DNA of 64,000 bases from Haloplanus ruber (GTDB taxonomy: Archaea; Halobacteriota; Halobacteria; Halobacteriales; Haloferacaceae), in the NCBI RefSeq assembly GCF_024494725.1, contig NZ_JANHDK010000001.1, forward strand, positions 186,001 to 250,000, in the 5' to 3' direction. Positions within the stretch are counted from its first letter, which is position 1. Each line of letters begins with the position of its first letter. Below are positions 1-8,541 of the stretch, piece by piece. The translations under genes and the position numbers were made by a program. The notes under the pieces were generated by a model. That model was not told where the DNA came from. It saw nothing but the letters and a program-made list of their open reading frames with translations, and made no database searches.

Positions 1-448
1 AGGGACCAGAGATACCGCCACTGTTGCCGTCCGCGGTGAAGGGACCAGAGATACCGCCACTGTTCCCGTCGGCAGTGTAGGGGCCGGAAATTCCGCCGCT
101 GTTGCCGTCTGCGGTGAAGGGACCGGAAATGCCACCACTGTTGCCATCGGCAGTGTAGGGACCGGAGATGCCGCCACTGTTTCCATCCGCAGTGTAGGGC
201 CCAGAGATGCCACCACTGTTGCCGTCAGCGGTGAACGGACCGGAGATGCCACCGCTGTTCCCGTCCGCGGTTGAGGGTCCGGAGATTCCGCCGCTGTTAC
301 CGTCCGCGGTGAAGGGGCCAGAGATGCCGCCGCTGTTGCCGTCGGCAGTGTAGGGACCGGAGATACCGCCGCTGTTGCCGTCGGCAGTAACGTTTGACTG
401 TCGAGTCTTGTCGGCCGCTGCCACCGTGCCGCTGTCACGTTTGGACAT
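1..448 (-). CDS. 13-residue tandem-repeat protein, 5' part only
   Basis: Function unknown. The reading frame opens at an ATG at 446-448 with a 19-residue hydrophilic head (MSKRDSGTVAAADKTRQSN) and then runs entirely as a 13-residue repeat, x-TADGNSGGISGP, to the window edge, so the C-terminus is not visible. Ten units are present. Only the first position varies (V, Y, F, S, F, Y, Y, F, Y, F from the N-terminus), while codons vary synonymously in every unit, which indicates selection on the protein. No signal peptide or membrane segment is visible, so the visible part looks cytoplasmic or exported by an unknown route. The Gly/Ser/Asn-rich repeat with one aromatic per unit suggests a regular beta-structure or low-complexity polymer; this is inference. 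I do not recognise the family. Confidence 0.75.
   Translation of the reverse strand, partial: MSKRDSGTVAAADKTRQSNVTADGNSGGISGPYTADGNSGGISGPFTADGNSGGISGPSTADGNSGGISGPFTADGNSGGISGPYTADGNSGGISGPYTADGNSGGISGPFTADGNSGGISGPYTADGNSGGISGPFTADGNSGGISGP
2..391. repeat. 39-bp direct tandem repeat, 10 units
   Basis: Ten head-to-tail units of 39 bp start at 2, 41, 80, 119, 158, 197, 236, 275, 314 and 353. The period is exactly 13 codons and lies within the minus-strand gene. Units differ mainly at third codon positions. The first codon of each unit (at its right end on the plus strand) alternates between Phe and Tyr with one Ser and one Val. There are no spacers. Confidence 0.95.
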
Positions 449-474
449 CGCAACTGAACAGTCACCCGGACAAG

Positions 475-486
475 AATTATAATTTT
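475..486 (-). promoter_or_regulatory. TATA-like promoter of the tandem-repeat gene
   Basis: Read on the minus strand this is an A-rich stretch followed by ATTATAATT, about 30 nt before the ATG at 448. It lies in a strongly AT-rich intergenic region (about 470-525) that stands out from the GC-rich surroundings. The spacing fits a haloarchaeal promoter with a very short leader. The rest of 449-616 holds no gene I can see. Confidence 0.5.
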
Positions 487-616
487 TCGAGAATATCTGA
501 TAGTTAATATAATCAATTAACCGCGTTGACTACTGACATAAACTGGGTCGACCCGAAGACGGCTGGCGGCGGCGGGGAGCGACGGGAAAAGGCAGCACTT
601 CGTGTCTCTTCAGTTA

Positions 617-1201
617 CTATTCTTCGTCCGCGTCACGCCCGATATCCTGATAGATCCGTTTCAGATCGTCACTCTCGCCGAGTTGTGCCAGCGTGTCGTC
701 GAGATCGCCCCGCAGTTCCTCGATATCGTCGAGAAGTTGCTGGTACTTTTCGGAGTCTTCGGGTGTCAAGTTGGGAGACTCGGATTCGAGCAGGGCCTTC
801 TTCGAGGCGAGCGAGAAGAGTCGGCGGACACCCTCGTCGTACGCGTCGCGGGCGAGCAGGTTCGACACCGTGCCCGTGAGTTCCTCCCGCGAAACGGGTT
901 TGACGAGGTAGTCGTCGAACCCCATGTCGATCACGTCGATGTCGGGTTCCACGGCAGTCACCATCGTTACCCGGCAATCGAGGCCACGGTCACGGATGGC
1001 ATCGAGTACTTCGTCGCCCGAAAAGTCGGGCATTCGGCGGTCCAACAGAACGACACGCACCTCGTCGTCGAGTTCGTCGAGCGCCGTGTAGCCGTCGTTG
1101 ACCGCACGTGTGCGGTAGGACTCGGCAAGCCACGTCGTGTAGAGTTCAGCCAAGTCGCGTTCGTCTTCGACGACCAAGACGAGGGGGGAATCGTCGGTCA
1201 T
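617..1201 (-). CDS. HalX-domain response regulator
   Basis: A signalling protein of 194 residues. The first ~120 residues form a receiver domain: acidic pair in VVEDERD, phospho-acceptor Asp in VVLLDRRMP, and the conserved Lys in DDYLVKPVS. The C-terminal ~70 residues match the haloarchaeal HalX domain, a helical segment with a coiled-coil look (LLDDIEELRGDLDDTLAQL). There is no DNA-binding domain. I chose the ATG at 1201 because an in-frame GGAG lies about 7 nt upstream and the protein then begins directly with the receiver strand; the reading frame stays open to 1258. No histidine kinase is adjacent, so its partner is unknown. Confidence 0.88.
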   Translation of the reverse strand: MTDDSPLVLVVEDERDLAELYTTWLAESYRTRAVNDGYTALDELDDEVRVVLLDRRMPDFSGDEVLDAIRDRGLDCRVTMVTAVEPDIDVIDMGFDDYLVKPVSREELTGTVSNLLARDAYDEGVRRLFSLASKKALLESESPNLTPEDSEKYQQLLDDIEELRGDLDDTLAQLGESDDLKRIYQDIGRDADEE

Positions 1202-1324
1202 ATCTGCTCCTGGAGAGGAGTGCGGCCACTCACGGATGTCCATGTATCGCCGGATCATATCAAAATACTCCTTGCGGAACCGGTGATTGTAGAATATTGA
1301 CGGATATCACCGGCAGGTCGGTGA

Positions 1325-2821
1325 TTACTCTTGGGGACTGTAGTTCGGGGCCTCGTCGGTGATCATCACGTCGTGAGGGTGACCCTCCGTCTGACCGGCC
1401 GAGGAGACGCGGACAAACCGCGAACGCTGCTTGAACTCGGGGAGAGCGGCCGCGCCGACGTAGCCCATCCCGGATTTCATGCCGCCGACCAGCTGGTGGA
1501 GTTCGGAGGCGAGCGTCCCCTTGTAGGGGGTGGCCGCCTCGACGCCTTCGGGAACGAACCCCTCGTCGTCGTCCTCCTCTTTGAGGTAGCGGTCGCCGCC
1601 GCCAGAGCGCATGGCGCCGACCGATCCCATGCCGCGGTACTGCTTGTACTTCTTCCCGTTCATGGTGATGATCCGGCCGGGCGCCTCTTTCGTGCCGGCG
1701 AAGAAGGACCCGAGCATGACGGCGTCGGCACCGGCGGCGACAGCCTTGATGGCGTCGCCGGAGTAGCGAATGCCTCCGTCGGCGATGACCGGCACGTCGT
1801 GCCGGCTGGCGACGTCGGCAACTTCCGCGACGGCGGTGATCTGTGGCATCCCTGCACCGGTGACGACCCGGGTCGTACAGATGGAGCCGGGACCGATGCC
1901 GACCTTCACGCCATCCGCGAAGTCGACGACGGCCTCGGCCGCCTCACGGGTGCCGATGTTGCCGACGACCACGTCGGCGTCGACCGTCTCGCTGATCTCG
2001 CGGGCGCTCTCGATGACGTTCCGATTGTGGGCGTGGGCACAGTCGATGAAGAGCACGTCCGCGCCGGCGTCGTCGGCTACGGTCGCCCGGTCGTCCTCGA
2101 AGGGGCCGACGGCGACGCCGATTCGGAGGGCGCCGTCGTTGTCGCGGGCCGCGTTCTCGTGTTCGCGTCGCTGGAGGATGCCCTGCATCGTCACGAGGCC
2201 GGCGAGGCGGTCGTCGTCGTCGACGATGGGAACCCGTTCGATCTTGTGGTCGTACATGAGTTCGAGCGCCTCACGGGCGGTCACGCCCTCGCCGGCGGTG
2301 ATGACCTCGTCGGTCATGGCCTTGCGCACCTCGTCAGACTCGCCGACCTCCAGGTAGGGCCGGATGTCCGTCCCGGAGATGATGCCGAGAACCACGTCGT
2401 CCTCGTCGACGACGGGCGCACCGCTGACACCCTCGTGTTCCATCATTTCGTCGACCTCGCGAACGGTCTGTTCCGGGCGGGCCGTCACCACGTTGTCCCG
2501 GCGGATGACCAGTTCGTCGGCGCGTTTGACCCGCTCAATTTCGACGGCCATCTCCTCCGTTGTCATGTTGCGGTGGAGGACGCCCAACCCGCCGTTGCGG
2601 GCCATCGCGATGGCGAGGTCGCTCTCGGTGACCGTGTCCATCGCCGCCGAGAGGACCGGGATGTTGAGCGAGACGTTCGTCGACACACGCGTCGACACGT
2701 CGGCCTCGTCGGGTTCGACGTGGCTCTCCATCGGGCGAAGGAGAACGTCGTCGAACGTCAGCGCCTCCGGTACCTGCAGCTTCGTCGAGAAGGGATCCGA
2801 ATCGGGAACGTCGTTCGCCAT
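1325..2821 (-). CDS. guaB: IMP dehydrogenase
   Basis: Catalyses NAD-dependent oxidation of IMP to XMP, the committed step of GMP synthesis, in the cytoplasm. The 498-residue protein has the family layout: an N-terminal barrel half ([22 protein letters not shown]), two CBS domains at about 100-215 ([20 protein letters not shown]), then the second barrel half with the catalytic loop [11 protein letters not shown], whose Cys is near residue 315, and the mobile flap ([15 protein letters not shown]). Length is normal. The ATG at 2821 starts at the conserved N-terminus; the frame stays open to 3025 but upstream residues look like antisense sequence. It is a single gene with the ABC permease 70 bp upstream on the same strand. 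Confidence 0.97.
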   Translation of the reverse strand: MANDVPDSDPFSTKLQVPEALTFDDVLLRPMESHVEPDEADVSTRVSTNVSLNIPVLSAAMDTVTESDLAIAMARNGGLGVLHRNMTTEEMAVEIERVKRADELVIRRDNVVTARPEQTVREVDEMMEHEGVSGAPVVDEDDVVLGIISGTDIRPYLEVGESDEVRKAMTDEVITAGEGVTAREALELMYDHKIERVPIVDDDDRLAGLVTMQGILQRREHENAARDNDGALRIGVAVGPFEDDRATVADDAGADVLFIDCAHAHNRNVIESAREISETVDADVVVGNIGTREAAEAVVDFADGVKVGIGPGSICTTRVVTGAGMPQITAVAEVADVASRHDVPVIADGGIRYSGDAIKAVAAGADAVMLGSFFAGTKEAPGRIITMNGKKYKQYRGMGSVGAMRSGGGDRYLKEEDDDEGFVPEGVEAATPYKGTLASELHQLVGGMKSGMGYVGAAALPEFKQRSRFVRVSSAGQTEGHPHDVMITDEAPNYSPQE

Positions 2822-2891
2822 GTAATCCGTCGTCTCGCCGCCGGGAAAAACGTTGCGAGACGGCGCATGCGCCTGTGTAACGGTCGCACGC

Positions 2892-4133
2892 TCACTCGTA
2901 CCGGAGGGCATCGATGGGGTCGACACGCGCCGCCCGCCAGGCGGGGTACAGCCCCGCAAGGACGCCGACGGCGACGCCGACACCCACCGCGGTCGCCATC
3001 CACCCCGGCGCGAGCGTGAAGCCAACCTCGGCGTACCGGGTCGCGGCGTATCCGACCCCGATACCGACGGGGAGCGCGAGCACCGCGCCGACGGCCCCGA
3101 GCAGCCCCGATTCGACGAGAAAGAGGACCAACACGTCCCGGTTGCGCGCGCCCACCGCCTTCATTACGCCAATCTCTCGCGTTCGCTCCGTGACACTCAC
3201 GAGCATGATGTTGGCGATGCCGATGGCGCCGACGACCAGTCCGATCACCGCGACGCCCGTCACGAACCGCGTGACCCGGTCGATGACCGACGAGATGCGG
3301 GCCGCGAAGTCACCGCTCGTCCGTGCCGTCGGTTCCGTCCCCGCCGGCACCAACAGCCGTGCGTCCGACTCCTCGTCGAGGTAGGTCGCCACCGCCGTCC
3401 GCGTCGCCTCGATGCCCGTCGGATCGGTCACGACCGTCACCTGCGGATAGGCCCGCTGGCGGACGCCGACGCTCGGACTCTCGACGACCGTCCGGTAGAA
3501 CGGGTCGACGGGGACGTACACCCGCGAGCCCTCGGCGAAGTCGCTCACCGGCAATCCGCCCGCGGTGCCGTTGACGATTCCCACGACCCGGAGATCGCGG
3601 GTCTGATTCCCCGAAAGTGAGAGCGTGAGGCGGTCGCCGACGGTGACGTTCTCCGCGAAGGTCCGTGCCGCCCGCTCGTTCAGGACGACCTCCGCGCTCC
3701 CCGACCGGAACCCGCGGCCGGCGACGATCCGGTCCTCGTCGAAGGTCGCTGGCGTCGTCGCCGTCACCCGCTGCCGGGCCACGGTGTCCTCGCCGTGGGT
3801 GAGCGAGTTGGCGTCGACGGTCCCCCGTGGGATGGCGGCGGTCACCCCCGGGAGGGACGCCAGCGCCTCCACGTCGCGCTCGGTAAAGGCCGGCTGAACC
3901 ACCTGGTCGAAGCCGCCGTCCTCGTCGTCGGCCGGCGTCGCGAACACATAGACGTTGCTCGCGCTTGATCCCTCGATGTCGCCGACGATCTCCGCCTCGA
4001 TGCTCGCGCCGAACGTGGCGAAGACGACGACCGACGCGATACCGATGACGAGACCGAGGACCGTCAACGCCGACCGGAGGCGGTGGCTCCGGATCGACCG
4101 CCAAGCGATCCTGACCGACTCGATCAGTCGCAT
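2892..4133 (-). CDS. MacB/FtsX-type ABC transporter permease
   Basis: Membrane subunit of a MacB-like ABC exporter, 413 residues. It has one N-terminal transmembrane helix (LTVLGLVIGIASVVVFATFG), an extracytoplasmic MacB-type domain of about 230 residues, and three C-terminal helices of the FtsX core (from about residue 285), including the typical stretch EIGVMKAVGARNRDVL. Its start overlaps the end of the ATPase gene by 10 bp (4124-4133), so the two are almost certainly translated together. Substrate unknown; relatives handle lipoproteins, peptides or antibiotics. No membrane-fusion partner is seen, as expected without an outer membrane. Confidence 0.92.
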   Translation of the reverse strand: MRLIESVRIAWRSIRSHRLRSALTVLGLVIGIASVVVFATFGASIEAEIVGDIEGSSASNVYVFATPADDEDGGFDQVVQPAFTERDVEALASLPGVTAAIPRGTVDANSLTHGEDTVARQRVTATTPATFDEDRIVAGRGFRSGSAEVVLNERAARTFAENVTVGDRLTLSLSGNQTRDLRVVGIVNGTAGGLPVSDFAEGSRVYVPVDPFYRTVVESPSVGVRQRAYPQVTVVTDPTGIEATRTAVATYLDEESDARLLVPAGTEPTARTSGDFAARISSVIDRVTRFVTGVAVIGLVVGAIGIANIMLVSVTERTREIGVMKAVGARNRDVLVLFLVESGLLGAVGAVLALPVGIGVGYAATRYAEVGFTLAPGWMATAVGVGVAVGVLAGLYPAWRAARVDPIDALRYE

Positions 4134-4861
4134 CGCTCGCCCCCGTCGAGCGTCTCGATCCGTTCGAGTTCGCCATCCCTGACGTGGACGATCCGGTCGG
4201 CTCGCTCCGCGACGTGTCGCTCGTGGGTCACCAGAAGGATGGTGTTGCCGGCCGCGTGGAGGCGGTCGAAGACGTCGAGGACGCGACTCCCAGTTTCGGT
4301 GTCGACGTTCCCGGTCGGCTCGTCGGCCAAGACGAGCGCCGGGTCGGCGACGAGTGCGCGGGCGATGGCGACGCGCTGGCGCTGCCCCCCCGACAACTCG
4401 GTCGGGTGGTGGTCCGTCCGGTCACCCAGGCCGACCTCGGCGAGCAGTTCGCGCGCCCGGTCGCGTCGCTCCGCTCGTGGGACGCCCGCGAAGACCAGCG
4501 GCAGGCCGACGTTCTCGACGGCCGTCAACCGGGCGAGGAGGTTGAACGTCTGGAAGACGAACCCGATTTCCGTCCCGCGGAGCGCGGCCCGCGCGCGCTC
4601 GCTCACCGCCGATACTTCCTCGCCGGCGACGGCGACGCGTCCTGCGGTCGGAGTATCGAGCGCCCCAATCAGATTCAACAGCGTCGACTTTCCGGAGCCA
4701 CTCGGCCCCATCACGGCCGTGTACGACCCCGTTGGAAGCGACAGCGAGACGCCGGCCAGCGCCTCGACGGTCCCGCCTACGTCGTAGGTCTTGCGGACGT
4801 CGGCGAGGGTCACCACGTCGTCGTGATCGGCGGTCGCCCCGGCGTCGGAGGAGGCGGTCAT
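4124..4861 (-). CDS. ABC transporter ATP-binding protein (MacB/LolD type)
   Basis: ATPase partner of the downstream permease, 245 residues from the ATG at 4861. All ABC motifs are present: Walker A GPSGSGKST, Q-loop VFQTFN, signature LSGGQRQRVAIARAL, Walker B LVLADEPTGNVD and the switch His in LLVTHE. Sequence around the signature matches the LolD/MacB subgroup. The frame is open to 4999, but the upstream part is rich in Arg and lacks family similarity, and it would overlap the divergent Usp gene starting at 4951, so the internal ATG is preferred. Confidence 0.93.
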   Translation of the reverse strand: MTASSDAGATADHDDVVTLADVRKTYDVGGTVEALAGVSLSLPTGSYTAVMGPSGSGKSTLLNLIGALDTPTAGRVAVAGEEVSAVSERARAALRGTEIGFVFQTFNLLARLTAVENVGLPLVFAGVPRAERRDRARELLAEVGLGDRTDHHPTELSGGQRQRVAIARALVADPALVLADEPTGNVDTETGSRVLDVFDRLHAAGNTILLVTHERHVAERADRIVHVRDGELERIETLDGGERCD

Positions 4862-4950
4862 CGCCACCGCTTCGGACGGGACGCTAATGAGTCGTGTGCC
4901 CGCCCGATCTGCCCGGACTCTCTTTGCCCCCGGGGTCGTAGCGACGACGT

Positions 4951-5454
4951 ATGACGTTCGTTGTGCCGTTCGACGGCTCGGAGCTCGCAGCAGCGGCACT
5001 GGTACGGGCCGTTGAGTTCGGGAGCGTCTTGGACGAGCGGGTGGTGGCGGCGAGTGTAATCCCCGAGAAAAACGCCGCCTACGCGCGTGAGCGGGGCTGG
5101 CTCGAGTCGGACGAGCCGTTCGACCGCGAGGCTGTGGTCTCGGCGCTCCACGAGGACGTGGCGTCGCTGACCCCGAACGCGGAGTTCCGATACGAGACGG
5201 TCGGGCGACACGCGGCCACAGGGACCATCGCCAAACGGATCCGCAAGCTCGCCCGGGAGGTGGACGCCTCGATGGTGTTCGTCGGCAGCGAAAACGCCGG
5301 TCGGCTCGTGTCGTCGCTGAGCAGCGTCGGCGGGACCGTCGCGGCCGACGACGCCTACGACGTGGTCATCGTCCGCCACCGGAACCCCTCGAAGGTCAGT
5401 CGGGTCGCCGACGCCTCGCCACACCGCGTGGGGAAATCCGACTTCTACCGGTGA
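4951..5454 (+). CDS. Universal stress protein family protein
   Basis: Small alpha/beta protein of 167 residues with the Usp beginning (MTFVVPFDGSELAAAALVRAVEF) and a C-terminal strand ending DAYDVVIVRHR, typical of UspA-like folds. The usual ATP-binding loop G-x2-G-x9-G-S/T is only loosely represented (VGSENAGRLVSSLSSVGGTVA), so nucleotide binding is uncertain. It is divergent from the ABC exporter with an 89-bp gap. Role unknown beyond the family name. Confidence 0.78.
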   Translation: MTFVVPFDGSELAAAALVRAVEFGSVLDERVVAASVIPEKNAAYARERGWLESDEPFDREAVVSALHEDVASLTPNAEFRYETVGRHAATGTIAKRIRKLAREVDASMVFVGSENAGRLVSSLSSVGGTVAADDAYDVVIVRHRNPSKVSRVADASPHRVGKSDFYR

Positions 5455-5539
5455 AATCCGTCGCCCGCGCGGAGTCACACGCGCGCCGGACGGCCGTCTG
5501 ACGGAGCTATTTGTAGCCCTCCCCCGTGGCGACTAACGC

Positions 5540-5719
5540 ATGAACGAGGGAGACGGACTCGCGGAGATGGAGACGGTCACCGTCGAACTGGACGAGGAGA
5601 CGGTCGACGTCGTCGACGACATCGCCTTCGAGGACCACCGCGACAACCGGGCGGCGGCGATTCGGACCCTTCTCGACGAGTGGCTGAAAGAACGCGACGG
5701 GGACGCGCAGCGTGAGTGA
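5540..5719 (+). CDS. Small ribbon-helix-helix (CopG-like) protein
   Basis: A 59-residue acidic protein starting MNEGDGLAEMETVTVELDEE. A short beta strand (ETVTVELDEETVDVVDDIA) is followed by two helices (HRDNRAAAIRTLLDEWLKE), the arrangement of CopG/MetJ-type dimeric DNA-binding proteins. Family members bind operators as dimers or tetramers; the target here is unknown. It stands alone between the Usp gene and a convergent DUF555 gene. Codon use and acidity match a real haloarchaeal gene. Confidence 0.75.
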   Translation: MNEGDGLAEMETVTVELDEETVDVVDDIAFEDHRDNRAAAIRTLLDEWLKERDGDAQRE

Positions 5720-5759
5720 GAACGGGGCCAACCCCGGACGGTGGCCGACCGCGGCGCGA

Positions 5760-6116
5760 TCACTCCGCCTCGGGGTCGGTTTCGGCGACTTCGATCACCG
5801 ACAGTGGCACGTCACGGAGTGCACCCCCAACCTCGCTTTTCGCGATGCGGGTGGCGTGGTTCTCGCCGTCGGCGTTGAACACCTCGATTTCGAGGAGGAG
5901 ACCAACCAGCGCGGTGTCGGCGGCGATGAACGCGGAGTCGAACGGCTCACCACACGCCGGACAGGGGGTGACACCCACCTCGACCTCGACGTACTCCTTG
6001 TCCTGTTCGTTCAGGCGCTTGCCCGCCTCGCTGACAGCGACGCCGATGGCGTCGTCGACGTTGTCGACGTCCCGAACCAGCCACGCCGCTTCCATGGCGA
6101 CGAGATAGTTGCTCAT
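5760..6116 (-). CDS. DUF555 / UPF0212 family protein
   Basis: A 118-residue conserved archaeal protein of unknown function. The start MSNYLVAMEAAWLVRDVD and the single CPACGEPFDSAF element (one Cys pair) are typical of UPF0212. The ATG at 6116 is chosen because family members begin with this sequence; residues encoded upstream in the open frame (to 6182) are basic and unconserved. It is transcribed towards the ribbon-helix-helix gene and is divergent from the wHTH gene at 6271. Confidence 0.88.
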   Translation of the reverse strand: MSNYLVAMEAAWLVRDVDNVDDAIGVAVSEAGKRLNEQDKEYVEVEVGVTPCPACGEPFDSAFIAADTALVGLLLEIEVFNADGENHATRIAKSEVGGALRDVPLSVIEVAETDPEAE

Positions 6117-6270
6117 ACGTCCGACACGCCGCGGAGTACCTCGTGTCTTGTGGTTCGCGACCGGCGCGTTGCGGCCCCGCACACCGCGCCGCCGTCCCCG
6201 AAGGCCGGAACGAAGCGCGGAGTACGAAGTTTAATAGCCCGGTAGCCATCATCTTCGTATCGGACAATCG

Positions 6271-6861
6271 ATGAGTGAATCGAGGGGGACGGCGCCGCCG
6301 GAGCGAGACGGCGAGGACGGTGACGGCGCGTCCGAGCCGACCGAACAGGAGGTATTCGACATCCTGTCCAACCGGCGGCGGCGGTACGCGCTGTACGTGC
6401 TCCTCCGAGACGGGACGACGACTATCGGCGTCTTGGCCGACCAGATTGCCGCCTGGGAGAACGACTGTGCCATCCCCGACGTGACCGCCGCGGAGCGAAA
6501 GCGTGTCTACACCGCCCTACAGCAGTCTCACCTCCCGAAACTGGAGCGGACGGGCCTGATCGGATTCGACCCCGACAGCGGCCGCGTCCACCCCACCGAC
6601 ACCGTCGAAAAGCTGGACTTTTACCTCGAACTCGTCGGCGGGGAGCAACCGTCTTGGGAGCGGTACTACCTCACGCTCGCCGCCGTTTCGACGGCTGTCG
6701 TCGCCGCCGTCTGGCTCAACGTGCCGCCGTTCGGCGCCGTCTCGCCGTTGGTCTGGCTGACGGGCGTCGTCGCGCTGTTCGGCGTCACCGCGGCCGTTCA
6801 CGGCTACCGCGCGACCGGCCCGAGCGACGCCGCCGAACCCCCCGAGATACGGCGTCAGTGA
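6271..6861 (+). CDS. Winged-helix membrane protein (DUF7344-type)
   Basis: A 196-residue protein. Residues ~25-115 form a winged-helix domain with the haloarchaeal signature EVFDILSNRRRRYALYVLL and a wing region (LPKLERTGLIGFD). Residues ~132-180 hold two hydrophobic helices (LTLAAVSTAVVAAVWL and VWLTGVVALFGVTAAVHGY). This suggests a membrane-tethered transcription regulator. A TATA-like GTTTAATAG lies about 35-40 nt before the ATG. The target is unknown; the divergent neighbour is a DUF555 gene and the convergent neighbour is the redox operon. Confidence 0.8.
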   Translation: MSESRGTAPPERDGEDGDGASEPTEQEVFDILSNRRRRYALYVLLRDGTTTIGVLADQIAAWENDCAIPDVTAAERKRVYTALQQSHLPKLERTGLIGFDPDSGRVHPTDTVEKLDFYLELVGGEQPSWERYYLTLAAVSTAVVAAVWLNVPPFGAVSPLVWLTGVVALFGVTAAVHGYRATGPSDAAEPPEIRRQ

Positions 6862-7409
6862 CCCTCGCGGCCGGCGACGAAGACGAGACTCGCGACGAGC
6901 AAGGCTCCCGCGAGCGGCGTCGCATACCACAGGACGGCGGTCAGCGACCCCGCCGCCCCGGCCCCAAGCGCGACGAGGACGGCGGGACCACAGCAGGTCG
7001 CGCCGGTCAACAGGGCGGGCAAGCCGGCCAGCGATCCCACCGATCCCTCGACCCCGCACGTCGCCGGGGAGCGCCAGGCGGCGACGGCGAGGGCGAGGTT
7101 ACACCCGACGAGGGCCGCAAGCGTGAGGGCGACGCCGATGTCCAGCGGTGAGATCAGAACTGCCACGGGGTCGACGGCGACCCGGGCGACCGGTTCGAAC
7201 GAGAAGGGTCGCGTCGACCGCATGGCGCGGGTGACCGGGTCGGCGACGACGCGGATCGAATATCCGCGTGCCCCCACGGCGAGGTGGCCGACAGAGGCGA
7301 GATACAGCGGCGGATAGCCGACGAGGGCGAGCAGAAACGCCGCCCGGCCGCCGGGCTGGCGAAGGGCAGTGGTCACCCCGGCGACCGTCCGGCGGGTGCG
7401 GTCAGGCAT
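6855..7409 (-). CDS. Integral membrane protein with Cys-Cys motif
   Basis: A 184-residue protein with several hydrophobic segments (about residues 20-40, 75-130 and 140-178). The most distinctive element is GATCCGPAVLVALGAGAAG in a C-terminal membrane helix, which resembles the vicinal-Cys helix of MerT-like metal transporters; I infer a metal or thiol role from this only. The start at 7409 overlaps the end of the DUF3179 gene by 8 bp, so it is the last gene of a four-gene minus-strand operon. Its end overlaps the convergent wHTH gene by 7 bp. Family not recognised with confidence. Confidence 0.72.
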   Translation of the reverse strand: MPDRTRRTVAGVTTALRQPGGRAAFLLALVGYPPLYLASVGHLAVGARGYSIRVVADPVTRAMRSTRPFSFEPVARVAVDPVAVLISPLDIGVALTLAALVGCNLALAVAAWRSPATCGVEGSVGSLAGLPALLTGATCCGPAVLVALGAGAAGSLTAVLWYATPLAGALLVASLVFVAGREGH

Positions 7410-8478
7410 GGAGGTCGGTATCGGGGTAGAACCCCGCCCACGCGAACCACATCGCTTCGATAGCCGGTACTCGGTCGAACGGGAGCGCGGCGGGCGGCCG
7501 GCGGACGCCGTCGACGACAACGCCCGTCGACGCGGCGGTCACCGTCGTGGTCGCGGGAAGCGCGTAGCCGTACGCCGCGTCGAGGCCCGGGTCGTGGACG
7601 ATGGCGATCCGGCGGCCCCCGATAGAGAGGTCGGCAAGCCCCCGACGCCGGAGCCGCGAGTGCTCGACCGCCGCGGCGCCGCGGGTGGTTCGGACCCCGA
7701 CCACGATGTCCTTGGCCCCGAGACGGTCGTCGTCCGCGAGCGACGAGAATATCGTATACTCTTGGGCGTAGTAGCCTCGTTTCGGGGTGTACGAGCCGTA
7801 CGGGTCGACGCCGTAGTTCCGGAGGTAGCCGGTGTCCGTCGACAGCACGCGTGTCTCCGGATGGCGGCGTCGCCACCGACCCCAGGTGGTCCACACGAGG
7901 TCGAACTCCCGAAGCGTACGGCCCACGAGTGGCCCCGAGATGGCGGTGGCAAGCATCTGTGGCCACCGACTGTCGGTCGCACGGTCGTACATCACGAGGT
8001 TGTTGTTGACCAGATTGCCCGAGACGCCGAAGGTGGTGTCGCGGCGTTCGAACCCCATGACCGTCCCGGTGAGTGGACAGTACGTGACGCTCACAGGGAC
8101 ACCGTCGAGGCGGTCGTTGACGATTTCGTGGTGGACGAGGATCGACCGGGGGTAGGCCGTCGCCGTCCCGCCGCGGACGACGCCGACCACCACGTCGTCG
8201 TCGCCGGGAACGGACGCCGCCGACGCGTCGACGAACGACGGATCGTCGACCGCGGGGATACCGTCCTTGTCGGGGCCGCCGGAGACGACCTCTCCGTGGA
8301 GGTGGTCGGGATCATAGGCCACGTGTCGCGGCCGGTCTGCCGCCGGCGGCCCACGGTCGGGTCCGCCGTCGCTCGCCCCCCCAGCGGTGTTCGCAACGCC
8401 GTCGAGGCAGCCGGCGAGCGCACCCGTTGTGCCGACAGCCAGTGCCATCGCCCGGCGTCGTGTGGTTCGGTATTCCAT
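7402..8478 (-). CDS. DUF3179 Tat-exported lipoprotein
   Basis: A 358-residue extracytoplasmic protein of the DUF3179 family, whose biochemical function is unknown. The N-terminus has a twin-arginine stretch (TTRRRAMALAVGTTG) running into a lipobox ALAGC, so it is likely a Tat-dependent lipoprotein with Cys at residue 24. DUF3179 hallmarks follow: YPRSILVHHEIVND and VSVTYCPLTGT, with a conserved Cys. The usual C-terminal hallmark FAWAGFYPDT is present. It follows the ferritin-like gene by 63 bp and overlaps the membrane-protein gene. Confidence 0.88.
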   Translation of the reverse strand: MEYRTTRRRAMALAVGTTGALAGCLDGVANTAGGASDGGPDRGPPAADRPRHVAYDPDHLHGEVVSGGPDKDGIPAVDDPSFVDASAASVPGDDDVVVGVVRGGTATAYPRSILVHHEIVNDRLDGVPVSVTYCPLTGTVMGFERRDTTFGVSGNLVNNNLVMYDRATDSRWPQMLATAISGPLVGRTLREFDLVWTTWGRWRRRHPETRVLSTDTGYLRNYGVDPYGSYTPKRGYYAQEYTIFSSLADDDRLGAKDIVVGVRTTRGAAAVEHSRLRRRGLADLSIGGRRIAIVHDPGLDAAYGYALPATTTVTAASTGVVVDGVRRPPAALPFDRVPAIEAMWFAWAGFYPDTDLHA

Positions 8479-8541
8479 ACCACGAAAGGGGATTCGACGC
8501 CGAAAAGCCTACTACGGCCGTGTGCGGGACACGCACGGCGG

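Noticed and set aside
2-391. CRISPR-like regular repeat
   Set aside because: The 39-bp units are directly adjacent with no spacers, vary at third codon positions and keep one reading frame, so they are coding tandem repeats.
1331-3019. 562-codon open frame opposite guaB
   Set aside because: Antisense to a clear IMP dehydrogenase; composition is the usual Val/Asp/Gly shadow of high-GC genes and shows no family motif.
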